Below are positions 22,646-35,107 of a stretch of DNA of 64,000 bases, piece by piece. The position numbers were made by a program, and so were the translations under genes. The notes beneath the pieces are model-generated. The model made no database searches. It was not told the origin of the DNA and worked only from the letters and a program-made list of their open reading frames with translations. This DNA comes from Owenia fusiformis. Taxonomy: Eukaryota; Annelida; Polychaeta; Sabellida; Oweniidae. Location: assembly GCA_903813345.2 (NCBI GenBank), contig CAIIXF020000012.1:30595001-30659000 (forward strand), given 5' to 3'. Position 1 is the stretch's first letter. Each line of letters opens with the position of its first letter.

Positions 22646-24334
22646 TGAATTTAGACTACGGCCCACTCTGATAATTGTAACTCCTTCCTTACATGAAAGG
22701 TTACACATTCCAACCTATTTCAAACCATCTGTATGATGATACTAGACACTTTCTGGGTAGTTGGACTTTCTATAGGGGTGGCAGACGGCCCTCAGACCAA
22801 TTTATACCCCTACCCCCAAAAAACCATGGGGGTACTTTGATACCACCCAATAAAAAGAATACTAATGCATGTCAGATATCCATTGTTTTATATTGGGTTG
22901 GGCATGTTATGGTTAGTAAGTGCCAGAAATTTCCAATCTCTAACTGATATGGTAACCATAGAAACAGTATTTATATCTTGAAATATTCTCAGTTTGACCC
23001 CCTCCCAAATGTGTCCTTTTGATCTCAAAGTAAAATATTTGCAAATCTGTTTGGATTTTATGGCTGCTACTCTGTCAAAAATTGTATCAATATGTTTATT
23101 TTAACATTAAAACACCGAAAAGTGTTCATAATGATCCTATAAATCAATAATATCTATCAAATATAGTCAAACATAGCTGCTTTTAGGGAAAAGTGGGTGT
23201 GGCACTTTTTAGTACGTGTGTACTTGTTGCAGCATTAAATGAAAAATACATATTATACTAACAACAATTGTCATTTAATTAGCATCTACTTATGTTGTGT
23301 AACATTGTAATATGTTCATTATCATTATTAGACACTTTAAATATTTTATATACTTGTGTTATCCTGACCCTTCCCTTTATCCCTACACCCTTCAAGGTGG
23401 GCATTACCAATCGTGTCAAGTTAACTTTTCTGTTTGATTTATTTTTACCATAGACAAGGTACAAAAGCTTTACCATGAGTACTGACCTTATTAGGTGCTA
23501 AACTGATGAATGGATAGGTAGATGGCAGCACTTGTGCTGGTTGGACTACACGCTAGCATCTACCATAGACACATATTGATTTACCATATTTGTTATTTTG
23601 GATTAAAGTAAAACTGCTTTCGCATCAAACCTAATGAGATTCAGATTGTGTTTGAAACTAGATGATCTTCAGATTTTGTGTGAACCTTAAATTCATGACA
23701 ATCAAAAGAATTCAACATTTAGGAAGTCAACATTAAGATTTTTAACATCGTCTCAATGAGAATTTAGCCTGACCTTGTTCAGAAAGTTAAAGATCATAGA
23801 AAATTGGACATAATCAAAGTTCCTCAGTAGAACATTTAATCTCCTAAAATCACATTAAAACTATATCAGCAATATTTCCAAGCTAAATAGTAAAAAAAAC
23901 AACTCTATGACATCATTTGCAACGTTTTCATTATTCGATAGTTCAACCCTATATGAATTATTGATGATTTTAAAAGTGCAAGGAATCTAAATGAATCAGG
24001 GAAGCCAGTGATATGTATTTGCCTTATTAATTGTTGACTTACACAATGAAATAGACTTAGATGCAAGTAGAAATAATCTTGCTTAACATCATTAAAAATT
24101 CAAAATTCAGTCAAATAAGTGATATCATATTTGAAATCTTCATGTAGAATTACATATCTTCATGCAATAAGTTAACCTTTTAGTGAGTAGTTGTGACTAA
24201 TGTAATCATGTACTTATACAATTTGTCAGTAAAAATTATTTATCCTATACTTAGTGTTTTAGGTAAATAAAATGCATGAATATAATTGATACCTTAGGTG
24301 AGTGGGGATATACATGTACTGCATATCCCGCTTT

Positions 24335-24780
24335 ATCCCATACTTGGTCGTGTTTCAGGTACATAAAGCAGGTTTGTAAAAACTTATATTTTCATCAGCA
24401 GGCAGATATAGCTTTACGTCCCGTTGCGAGCGGGCAGATATAGTATATCCGCCCACTTTGTCATAATCGCCCTCGGGCAGATATATTATATTTGCCTCGG
24501 GATAGTCCCAATATCCTGAACCTCATATAGGATAATCTCTATGTATCGCCAGGTTTATCACCCGCTCAGTAATCCCCTGCAGGAATTTCATTCTGTGCAA
24601 TTTCTCATATTTTTGTATTTTAGTATATGATAAATAATTTTGGGTACAAGGTACAATCCTTGGGAAATACAATATTCTACCCTCAACCCCTCGGGGAGGT
24701 ATATTGTATTTCCCTCATATATATTGTATTTCCCTGTATTAAAAACTTCCCATTAATTAAACCTCATATATAATGCACAC
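24335..24780. repeat. A-like palindromes plus hairpin module B
   Basis: 24335-24560 has GGGCAGATATAGTATATCCG-type palindromes and is inverted relative to 25430-25975. A hairpin at 24655-24775 has a loop with CAACCCCTCGGGG. Same A-plus-B pairing as at 7.0, 15.0 and 35.7 kb, but diverged. Confidence 0.6.
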
Positions 24781-25289
24781 CATTTTGAATATGAATCAAA
24801 ACTATGAATTAGTGATATCCACGTTTCTAACGAAAGCATGAATTTGAAAGAAACAAACATTCTACTCATGTGGTATAAAGATATTACCAGTTGTGTACAT
24901 TTTAGATTTGATTGAAGAACTTGAATTAGAGGCAATTTTGAAATTACAATATATTAAAACAGGCTCTGTTGCTTAGATGGGAGAATCAATTAGCTGCATT
25001 GTTCAGTTTATGACAAAATTGATGTTTAGTGTTACTTTCATGAACACCCATCCTGTAAAATAGCATTTGGAATCTAGTAGTTTGTATATAGATGAATTAG
25101 ATAAGGCATTGTCGAGGAAAAATATCCAACAAGATTACTAGTTTGCTCATGCAATTAGGCATACAGTACCTTAACTTGAAACAATTTGTAACACTCAATT
25201 TTTGGGGTTTGGAGATCGAAGTAATAATGATGAAAAACAAGCAATTTTAAAATATTTATGTTTTACCAAAATTTTTAAAGATTTTTGTT

Positions 25290-26826
25290 AACCTTTGTTT
25301 TGTCTGTTTTATTCTCAAATAAATCATGGTCATCAATTCTATTGTGACATAATCATCATTTACCAATTTTAAAATTAAATATTACTGGTTAGAGAATGTG
25401 ATTTCTTACTTTAGGTTATATTTATATCCCGATTTATATGTATAATAATAATTGATGAAGACGAATAGAGATTATCCTCGATGAGGTTCAGGGTATTGGA
25501 ATTATCCCGAGGCCAATATAATATATCTGGCCGAGGGTCGTAGGTCCTGAGGGAAGATATATTATATTCGCCAAGGGATAATCTTAATAGCATGAACTGA
25601 CTTTAGGATGATCTGTTTATCCAATATCAATCTTTCTTATCTGGTTCACATTGTTCAATTGGCCAGAGTTAGAAAGGATTCAACCATATGAATGTATTCA
25701 TGTCTAATTTTGTTTTCTTGGCCTTAGGAGGATTCTCCTGTTTTTTAAGTATTCATCCACATATTCTCGAATCATTGATTATTAACATATGTATTAAGTA
25801 TGCTACTTCCCTCATTGCTAATCATACACAAATGATGATTATGACTTAGTGGGCAGGTGTAATATATCTGCCCTCTCAGGCCGGGACATTAGCTACATCT
25901 GCCCACTGATGAAAATATAAGTATTTATAAACCTGCTATATGTATCTGAAACATGTCCAAGTATGGGTCAAATGTATCTACAGGGTGGTCAAAAAATGGA
26001 AACCCTGCATTTTCCTCATATCTTCGTCATTTTGGGTAATTATTCCCTGAAATTTGACACACATGTATGTAACATTCAATTTCCTACCAGCTAACCATAT
26101 TTCATCACCATCAGATTGATAGTCACAATGGTACAGCACTTTGAACAAGATGCCCAAGTGTGGCCACCATCGCGCTATTGGCAAATCTGAACAGGTTGTC
26201 AATGGTCTGACTATATTTTTCAGCAGGTATGGCCTGAATGACATGGATGATCTGCTTTTTGAGGTCTGCAGTTTTCCTGGGGTTATTCTCGTAGACTCTT
26301 TTTTGGTGTATCACCATAGGTTGACATTAGGTAGGGACATTTTGGATGATAGGTGCAGGTTTGCCGAAAGTGCAATATTGGCCAATGGAGCATGTTGTTT
26401 AAAGTGCTGTAACATTGTGACTATCATGAAATATGGTAGGCCGGTAGGAAATTGAATGATGTACAAATGTGCTAAATATCAGGGAGTAATCTCCTAAAAC
26501 GACAAAGATATGAGGAAAATGGCGACAGGGTTTCCATTTTTTTGACCACCCTGTACTTTTTTGATTTCATACACTAAACAGATTTGTTTAGGAATTATTT
26601 GAAGTATTTCAAAAACATATACCGAACCACTATTGAAGAAATCATTGAAAATACAGTATATCAGAAACATGTGTAAATTGTTTATCTTGCAATTATTTTT
26701 GCTAAATACTAATAGAAATTATACTGTACCTTTCAGAGAATAGCTTTTTTGTTAACTATGAGCCAATAAATGAATGGATGCATTTTACTATAACTGCAAA
26801 ATGATGCTCTATGCAATTCATACGAA
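25290..26826. repeat. 1.54-kb tandem duplication, unit 1
   Basis: Unit 1 is followed directly by unit 2 at 26827-28364, offset 1537 bp (1538 after a one-base indel). I count about five substitutions, so the duplication is recent. It starts at AACCTTTGTTTTGTCTG and ends at CAATTCATACGAAA. It includes an A-like palindrome region and a whole mariner-type element. Confidence 0.9.
25981..26553 (-). mobile_element. Mariner-type non-autonomous element, copy 1
   Basis: 573 bp, ends CAGGGTGGTCAAAAAA, flanked by TA on both sides as for Tc1/mariner insertions. Imperfect inverted similarity continues inward for about 170 bp. On the minus strand, 26123-26317 encodes a fragment like the C-terminus of a mariner transposase (KRVYENNPRKTADLKKQI, then VIQAIPAE). 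The catalytic part is missing, so it is internally deleted and cannot move by itself. Confidence 0.8.
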
Positions 26827-28364
26827 AACCTTTGTTTTGTCTGTTTTATTCTCAAATAAATCATGGTCATCAATTCTATTGTGACATAATCATCATTTAC
26901 CAATTTTAAAATTAAATATTACTGGTTAGAGAATGTGATTTCTTACTTTAGGTTATATTTATATCCCGATTTATATGTATAATAATAATTGATGAAGACG
27001 AATAGAGATTATCCTCGATGAGGTTCAGGGTATTGGAATTATCCCGAGGCCAATATAATATATCTGGCCGAGGGTCGTAGGTCCTGAGGGAAGATATATT
27101 ATATTCGCCAAGGGATAATCTTAATAGCATGAACTGACTTTAGGATGATCTGTTTATCCAATATCAATCTTTCTTATCTGGTTCACATTGTTCAATTGGC
27201 CAGAGTTAGAAAGAATTCAACCATATGAATGTATTCATGTCTAATTTTGTTTTCTTGGCCTTAGGAGGATTCTCCTGTTTTTTAAGTATTCATCCACATA
27301 TTCTCGAATCATTGATTATTAACATATGTATTAAGTATGCTACTTCCCTCATTGCTAATCATACACAAATGATGATTATGACTTAGTGGGCAGGTGTAAT
27401 ATATCTGCCCTCTCAGGCCGGGACATTAGCTACATCTGCCCACTGATGAAAATATAAGTATTTATAAACCTGCTATATGTATCTGAAACATGTCCAAGTA
27501 TGGGTCAAATGTATCTACAGGGTGGTCAAAAAAATGGAAACCCTGCATTTTCCTCATATCTTCGTCATTTTGGGTAATTATTCCCTGAAATTTGACACAC
27601 ATGTATGTAACATTCAATTTCCTACCAGCTAACCATATTTCATCACCATCAGATTGATAGTCACAATGGTACAGCACTTTGAACAAGATGCCCAAGTGTG
27701 GCCACCATCGCGCTATTGGCAAATCTGAACAGGTTGTCAATGGTCTGACTACATTTTTCAGCAGGTATGGCCTGAATGACATGGATGATCTGCTTTTTGA
27801 GGTCTGCAGTTTTCCTGGGGTTATTCTCGTAGACTCTTTTTTGGTGTATCACCATAGGTTGACATTAGGTAGGGACATTTTGGATAATAGGTGCAGGTTT
27901 GCCGAAAGTGCAATATTGGCCAATGGAGCATGTTGTTTAAAGTGCTGTAACATTGTGACTATCATGAAATATGGTAGGCCGGTAGGAAATTGAATGATGT
28001 ACAAATGTGCTAAATATCAGGGAGTAATCTCCTAAAACGACAAAGATATGAGGAAAATGGCGACAGGGTTTCCATTTTTTTGACCACCCTGTACTTTTTT
28101 GATTTCATACACTAAACAGATTTGTTTAGGAATTATTTGAAGTATTTCAAAAACATATACCGAACCACTATTGAAGAAATCATTGAAAATACAGTATATC
28201 AGAAACATGTGTAAATTGTTTATCTTGCAATTATTTTTGCTAAATACTAATAGAAATTATACTGTACCTTCCAGAGAATAGCTTTTTTGTTAACTATGAG
28301 CCAATAAATGAATGGATGCATTTTACTATAACTGCAAAATGATGCTCTATGCAATTCATACGAA
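26827..28364. repeat. 1.54-kb tandem duplication, unit 2
   Basis: Direct copy of 25290-26826; see unit 1. Differences include GGATTC/GAATTC near 27212 and TATATT/TACATT near 27751. Confidence 0.9.
27518..28091 (-). mobile_element. Mariner-type non-autonomous element, copy 2
   Basis: Copy of 25981-26553 made by the 1.54-kb tandem duplication rather than by its own transposition, since the flanks are duplicated with it. The transposase-tail fragment lies at 27661-27855, minus strand. Confidence 0.8.
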
Positions 28365-29611
28365 AAATTAATTTTGCCATATTAGAATCAAGTATAATCT
28401 TTAATCCATTGGATAGATCATGCATTGCCTGATGTTGAGGTATTGATAAAAGAATCAGCAAGTGTCTGACAAAATAGATTTAAGTGTTATGTATTAGGCA
28501 AAATATTAGGAAGGGTATAAATGGTCTCCAATCTTTCTAGTTTTGAGTATTACGTCTTCTTGCTTTGATTCAAATTATCCTCGATCACTATTTGTAACCC
28601 CTCCCTCCTTCCCCATTTAGGCCATGGATATGAAGATGATTTAGAGGTTATGTGAAGGATACTAGGGAAGGGTTAGTAGCCAGAGTTATATTTGTTCATT
28701 TGAGTTTAATCATAAATGTTATGCAATTCACACTAGCATCAAATATCATACCAAAAGGATTGAACTGTTCATTTCTTTTCAATTGCAGTAAACATGGTAA
28801 AATGGTTCTAAATACTGTTGAACAACTCATAGCTCTAGATGACTTTAACTTATCCATTCATATTCTAGGAACAAGTCAATGAATAAGTAAGACTTGACTC
28901 TTGACAGACTTAAAAGACCGAGGACCCTATAAGACTTACACTAAAAGTTCATTTGACCATTGATGACCTATGGTAGGGAAGGGTCAGGATAACACTTATA
29001 TAAAATATTTAAAGTGTCTAATAATGATAATGAACATATTAATGTTACACAACATTAGTAGATGCTAATTAAATGTCAATTATTGTTAGTGTAATCTGCA
29101 TTTTTCATTTAATGCTGCAACAAGCGCACAAGTACCAAAAAGTGCCACGCCCACTTTTCCCTGAAAGCAGCTATGTGTGACTATATTTGATAAATATAAT
29201 TGATTTATAGGATCATTATATCAACTTTTAAGTGTTTTAGTGTTAATATAGACATAATATTACAAATTTTGACAAAGTAGCAGCCATAAAATCCAAACAG
29301 ATTTTGAAATATTTCACTTTGAGAACAAAGGGACACATTTGGGAGGGGGTCAAATTGAGAATATCTGGAGATATAAATACTGTTTCTATGGTTACCATAT
29401 CAGTTAGAGATTGGAAATTTCTGGCACTTATTAATCATAACATGCCCTACCCAATATAAAACAATGAATATCTGACATGCATTAGTATTCTTTTTATTGG
29501 ATGGTATTAAAGTACCCCCATGGTTTTTTGGGGGTAGGGGTATAAATTGGTCTGATGGCCGTCTGCCACCCCTATAGAAAGTCCAACTACCCAGAAAGTG
29601 TCCAGTATAAT

Positions 29612-30769
29612 CAAGGGCGTTACAATACCCGGGAATTTATCGGTTCGTGCAGTACTTGTTTGTGATAGCGCCATCTGCAGGTCACTGTTGTTATAGCCTA
29701 CAGTAATACGGGGTAGGATATCGGGAATTCCGTGCAGTTTCTATCCGTCGATTACGCTATGAATTGAAGCAAGTGTGACCACTTTATCCACATAAACAAT
29801 TTGATAATTGATTAAATTTTTAAACAAAATCGATAAACACGTCATACACTTCCTATCTCCTTAGAATAAAGCATGTATTTATCGGATTGTGTTTTCGGAC
29901 GATGCTCGACCCAAACCACGAGGGAAATCCTTATGCTAATTAGTATGACGTCATATTTTCCTGGGGAATCCTAGATTTCAAAGCCTTGGTCTTTTATTGT
30001 GTCAAATGTAAACGTTCTTTTGCAGACAGAAAATTGACAGATTAGCTTTTAACTTTCAGCTTTGATGTTTAAATATTCTATATTTCTACCAGACTTCTTG
30101 CTGAATATCATATAATGTTATAACTTGATTTGGATTTTGGACGATTGCCTGATTGATCCTTACTGAAATTTTGATTGTGATTCATGATTGATTGGCAAGG
30201 AAAATAATTCCTATTGTTGGACGGGGGCAGGGGATTGGTGGCCCTACCAGCCCCACCAATTCACAAGCATACACATAAGAGACAAACACACCCAGGCTCC
30301 AGGCCGTGATGGAAATATAAAACTATTTGGGGCACAACATGGTATTTAATAGACCGATATGTAGTGAATCCGCCATGTATTGAAGGTAAAACAGTCTGCA
30401 TTATTGTTACTTCTATCAATACATGGATTGTGCAATGGAAAAGCAATGGAACAATCAAAAATGTGCATATCAATCGTGAATATCTCTCGGTTCAAAGCTT
30501 ATTTCCAGCAGAATCGTGTCAAAATATGTGTCTGAGTAACAGTTATACATTATAAGATCGCAAACTCTTACAAATTATCAGCCGAATGTCTAATTTTCAA
30601 CAAAATGTCCTTAAGACAACAGCCCTGGGTCGCGCCTATGACGAAAATAAGCTTGGATATCCCTCCCCTAAATAATATTGATAATCACATTTATGCGTGC
30701 GCGCGCAGCTCATCCACTGAACGAAACGCGACTTCCCGCTGAAATCACCGGGTATTGATTTTTCCCTTG
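29612..30769. mobile_element. 1.16-kb TIR element inside the right arm
   Basis: Ends CAAGGG...CCCTTG with AATACCCGG paired further in. GTATAAT precedes it and is repeated directly after it, a 7-8-bp target duplication. The left arm of the 8.2-kb structure retains the uninterrupted sequence (reverse strand of about 22732-22750). The duplication length suits hAT-like elements. No transposase was seen; the open frames inside are short and unrecognised. Confidence 0.8.
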
Positions 30770-31039
30770 GTATAATCATACAGATGGTTTGAAATAGGTT
30801 GGAATGTGTAACCTTTTATGTAAGGAAGGTTGCATTTCTAGAGCACTTATACAGAATGGGTTACAGTCTAATTGTTCTCCTAATGAAAAAACTGTCAAAA
30901 TCATCTTCAAATAACAATGCATAGGCATTTTGCTCCAACTGCATATAATATTTACTGTTACGCTTATCTTGCTAATTACCTTATTCGATGTTTAATGGTT
31001 GGTAGCGCCAACTTTTAGCTATTTACATAACTAGATTAA

Positions 31040-31205
31040 ATGTACATAGATGGCAGCTATCGTTCAAATTATTGCAGATTGAAATTCCGGCATCAGAGGT
31101 ACTATATCTAGTATTTAAGTGGATGATAGCCTTCCAGAGTGCCAGACGAGAAAGGTCGAATCGTACAATATACTGTTTGAACCACGACCTGTAGGATTTA
31201 ACATC
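31040..31205 (+). promoter_or_regulatory. Promoter and leader of toxin-like paralogue 2
   Basis: Homologous to the promoter of paralogue 1, with a TATTTAA box at 31112-31118 and shared blocks GCCAGACGAGAAA and GATAGCCTTC nearby. The distance from box to start codon is about 90 nt in both genes. Confidence 0.6.
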
Positions 31206-33108
31206 ATGGAACAATTTAAGAGGATATTTCGAGGTATTTTTAATTCATAATTTCTCTATGGTTTTATAGATTTACACTTAATCAACTTACTGTGTAAAGC
31301 GAATTTAGTAAAAACTAAAGGAAATACTTACATAAATCTTAGATAGTTTAATAATTTTTGATAATCAAAATTTTATAGATATCATTATGCGCGTGTGTCT
31401 TTACATCTGTATATGTTATCCAAACACAAATACATTTCATGGAAAGGGCGGTCTATTTGAAACTAAAATTAAGGTACGTTCGAGTAAGTTAGATATCTCA
31501 TGTCTATGTTAGTTCATGCATTTGTATTTCTTAGAGGTCGTGACAAAAGTCGCGCTGTCTCTTGAGCTCCACAGTCACAGTATGGGTCGTTAACAAAGAA
31601 GGAATTATTGTGAAATTAGTGCCCTTTTTATTATTACCCTTTCTGCTTTTTACAAGGTTTGATATTTGTGCATTTGAAATTGTAGATTTGAACCAGGATG
31701 ATGAAACCCCATTCTGAAACTCAGACCATCTCTGCTGTGATATCTCACGATGATGAAACCCCAGGTTCGACTTTTTGCATTCGTTTTGGTACTCGATTAT
31801 CGAACATATTCATTTTTCATTTCAGGTGGACCTTTCTTATGGTTGCTAATCGTTGTGTTTCTAGCTTTAGTCGAACGAAACAGAAGTGAGATAAGTAATA
31901 ATGACAAGACAAAGATCGAAAAGGGCTTCGAGGCTGGGAGAGCAATTCTTGACCTTATTACAGAGAGAGACTTTAAAGAGGCGTTAACTAAAATAGGCAA
32001 AAGTATTGCCCCGTTCTTGGGTGCATTCGGTCCTTTTCTCAGTCTAATCCTTGCATTTATACCAGGAGCTGATTCGGCAGAACTTGCATACCTAAAATGG
32101 ATGATGAAAAACATTGATAACAGATTCAATCGACTGGACTCACGATTTGATGAAGTTCAACGCATGATTGATTGGACTAAGGTGGCGGTGAACTTTGGAC
32201 AAATCGAACAAAAAATCTTGGCAATGGATGTAGAATTCAGACTTCTTTATACCGGCGGAGCACCAGCAGCGAATAGGAAGCAAGTATTTATAACACATTT
32301 CGAAAGTGATTATCAGCTTAGCGGGTTAAAATTGTACAATGCAATTGTGCACACCCAAGGTACCTTTCAGGAAAATCTCGGAGAATCTGTTATGCGTTAC
32401 ACTAAAAATGATCGCAAGAAGACGCGAGATTTTCTTCTTGGTATAATGCGACTCCTCATCCAAGCAGTTAAGATAGAACTTGCATACTATAAAGCGAAAG
32501 GGTTTGAAACGATTGCCGAACAGAGAAAGCAAGAATGGGAAACCAGGATTCGAACGGTAAAATCGAATTTCGAACAGGTTGACAGGACAGTGACAGACAG
32601 ATACCATAACCAGTCTCTTGTGGACATTAAAAAATATACTGCCGACAATACTGGCATGAGTAACGAAGATTTCAGTGCAGGACTGTACAACATGTTAAAT
32701 GGAAAGTATGATTGGCGCGTCTGGTTTGTCATTGCTTATAAACCGATACATGGTCGGAACAAGCACACTGTTAGTGTATGCGACGGCGGGCATATACTAT
32801 TTCGACAAGATGGACGAAACATCGTAGTTGCAAGTAAGGACCATAATGCTGGAACAATGGACTTGCAAAGAGCGAGAACGAGTTTGAATCGCCGTAAATG
32901 GATTTCCCATGATCTCGTGTATGTTGGAGAGTTAGCCAGAAATTTGTACAATGAACTTGATAAAACTGGTGCATGCGCAGTTGCTGTAATTAATATACCT
33001 GGCTCCGATGTAAGGTACAAGGGAGATCCAAATAGAATAGTGCACCGCGATTTAAATTGGATGGGCAATCCCTTCCAAAAAATGTTCATTATGATCATGT
33101 TCGGCTAA
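31206..33108 (+). CDS. Cephalotoxin/rapunzel-like protein, paralogue 2
   Basis: Exons 31206-31233 (28 nt) and 31826-33108, phase-1 intron of 592 bp; 436 residues. The apparent ATG starts at 31698 and 31750 lie in the intron. Domain layout is as in paralogue 1: hydrophobic segments near the N-terminus and at about 70-88, a coiled coil after that, and a C-terminal region with cysteines 328 and 393. One extra codon lies just after the first cysteine. The middle of the exon is almost identical to paralogue 1, while the first 60 and last 130 residues differ clearly. The reading frame is intact, so both genes may be active. Family assignment is by general plan; a secreted or membrane-inserting role is inference. 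Confidence 0.8.
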
Positions 33109-33386
33109 ATGCTGCAAAAGAAATGGTCGCTACGTATATGAATGTGTTAACTTGGGCATTATCACATTTATACATATTTTATACATAGGTGTTCGGTACG
33201 TTACCATGGCAACAGATTATGAATCTAATACTTGTCGGTGTTTTTTATCTTTTTTTATATGTGATTTATTTCATAGTAAAATAGAATTATTACATACACA
33301 TGTTGCGGCTTTGCAATGGAGCATAATTATAAGCCACAATTGAATAATAACAAGATTTAAAAAAGAAAGTATGACAATGGATTTGC

Positions 33387-33392
33387 AATAAA
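33387..33392 (+). terminator. Candidate polyadenylation signal of paralogue 2
   Basis: AATAAA about 280 nt after the stop codon, shortly before the LINE fragment begins on the other strand. Confidence 0.4.
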
Positions 33393-33442
33393 CAAAAGAA
33401 TTATTGTGTACAAAATTATACAGTTGGTGGTGGAAGAAATAC

Positions 33443-34680
33443 TTACACGCTTGCACACCTTTGAATAAAAGCTGAGGTGAGCCTTAAGATTTCAATATTA
33501 ACTTCTTTTGGCAGACTTCTGTCTCCATACAAAAACAATGATAATTTGTCTTGCTGATTTTTAAATGCTGGGTAATTAAAATTTAGAAGAGTAAGTGCAT
33601 CCTCTAAATCTTTAAGATATTGTTATCTAAGGTTACAAGAGAACATGACATGAATGGATGTTTCATTGCTATACCCACATTTGCATGTAGGGGATGGTAC
33701 ATTAGTAAAATTGTGGGCGTAAAAATGGGACTGGAAGATCAGATCACAGCGCACCTTGTTCAGAGAAATTTCTTGGCTCCTTGTCAAGGAGATCTCAGAG
33801 GAATTAATGATATAAGTAGTCATTAATTTTTTCTTTACATTCGATTTAAAAATATTTAGATTTGGTGATTCTTTAATTTCGGATGGGAGAGACTCCCAGT
33901 CAATAATGGATTTAAATATGCATGATCTATTTGAAAATGTTGAGGTTTTGATTGGAATTTGGTAGTCACGACTTCTTCGTGTTATTGATGGAAGATTTCT
34001 ACGATATTGATTAAAAATGCTCAAAACGTAGGATGGAAGTTTATTGTTGTAAGCTCGGTACATTAGGAAACGTCTATGCATTTGTCTTCTATCAGATAGC
34101 TTTGGCCAATTTAAGCAGTTAAGGACTTTTGTAGAAGATGTTCCATGTAGTACACCTGCGCAAATGCAGGCTGCTTTGTAGTATAATTGATCAATGGATT
34201 TTAATTTACTTATATTTGCACAACCATAAAGAATGTCGCAATAGTCGAAAATTGGAAGTATGAAAGATTTGAAGATTAATTCCAGGTGTTTTCCATTTAA
34301 TTTGTTGATTTAAGTGGGTTTAATAGTTTATCAATCCTCTTGGTGAGCTCTGGTCAAAAGTTGTTTGTCTAGTATGAGGCCCTAAATGTTTATGATGATC
34401 AACTCGAGGTAGAACATCGTTACCAATTTTGAGGTCAGGAACGTTATATTCACATTTCCTTGGGTTTGAGAAAATTATGTCTTTGCTTTTAGAGGCCTTG
34501 AAGTTCATTTTCCATGTCTGGGACCATTGAAAAATTGAATTAAGATCAGATTGTAAAACTGTGTTACTTTCAATGAGATTTGATTTGGAATATAGTTGGT
34601 ATAGAGATGTGTCATCTGCATAAATATAGCATTTGCTTGATAAGGTTTCAGGGAGATCATTTATATACTGGTATATGTCG
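33443..34680 (-). mobile_element. 5'-truncated LINE, reverse transcriptase 3' half
   Basis: Reading the minus strand from 34680, the frame shows INDLPETL, then the catalytic YADD box (34611-34622), then LKIGNDVLPRVDHHKHLG, an interruption, then FDYCDILYGC, LYYKAACICAG and a cysteine/histidine tail CKCGYSNETSIHVMFSC. An in-frame TAA at 33623-33625 breaks the C-terminus, which continues in the same frame to a stop at 33443-33445. The motifs fit the jockey/CR1-like group of non-LTR retrotransposons. It is truncated upstream of YADD, as usual for dead LINE copies. Confidence 0.85.
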
Positions 34681-35105
34681 GTGTTTTATACGCGTTAACT
34701 TCAATTAACACAATATACACTTTTACAATATATCTAAATTTTGAAACCTTACAAGGTAGAATGTACCCAGAAACTTGAGCATGGGATAAATCTATCATGT
34801 ACAATCTCTGCTTGGACATAGAGTTTATCTTCGGTCTATGTTTTCTCTCAGCCCACATTCTGTATATTTCGAATTCCCTCGGCATAAATCGCCCAGTATA
34901 CAACCGTGCCAAAGTCATTTTTGATGACATCTTCCCAGCCTTTCTTGTATCTTACGTTTAATATGGATCAGTTACGCTTACATTGTATTGTAGCTGTTGC
35001 TTTATGATGCTGCAGTTTGATGTGATTTTCTATGGTATTATCAAGTTGTATAATGCAATCATTTAGCTTTATTTTATTTATGTCAAAAGAACTCAACAAT
35101 ACATG
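34681..35105. other. Unassigned stretch with an 89-codon minus-strand frame
   Basis: A minus-strand frame at 34661-34930 has fairly protein-like composition (SKMTLARLYTGRFMPREFEI) but partly overlaps the LINE end and has no known domain. It may be an exon or decayed transposon; I cannot decide. Confidence 0.25.
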
Positions 35106-35107
35106 TA

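Larger units (their letters stand above)
22645..30880. mobile_element. 8.2-kb structure with long inverted arms
   Basis: The left arm (about 22645-23385) is the reverse complement of a right arm split into 28970-29611 and 30770-30880. Matches include GTTACACATTCCAACCTATT, TTGGGGGTAGGGGTATA and AATAATGATAATGAACATAT. The 5.6-kb interior has no gene I can support. By comparison with paralogue 1 it lies between the duplicated segment (22330-22645) and the promoter of paralogue 2, as an insertion would. No convincing target duplication was found. A large foldback transposon or an inverted duplication are the alternatives. Confidence 0.7.

Noticed and set aside
31698-31825. ATG codons at 31698 and 31750 as starts of paralogue 2
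   Set aside because: They lie in the 592-bp intron and have no counterpart in paralogue 1.
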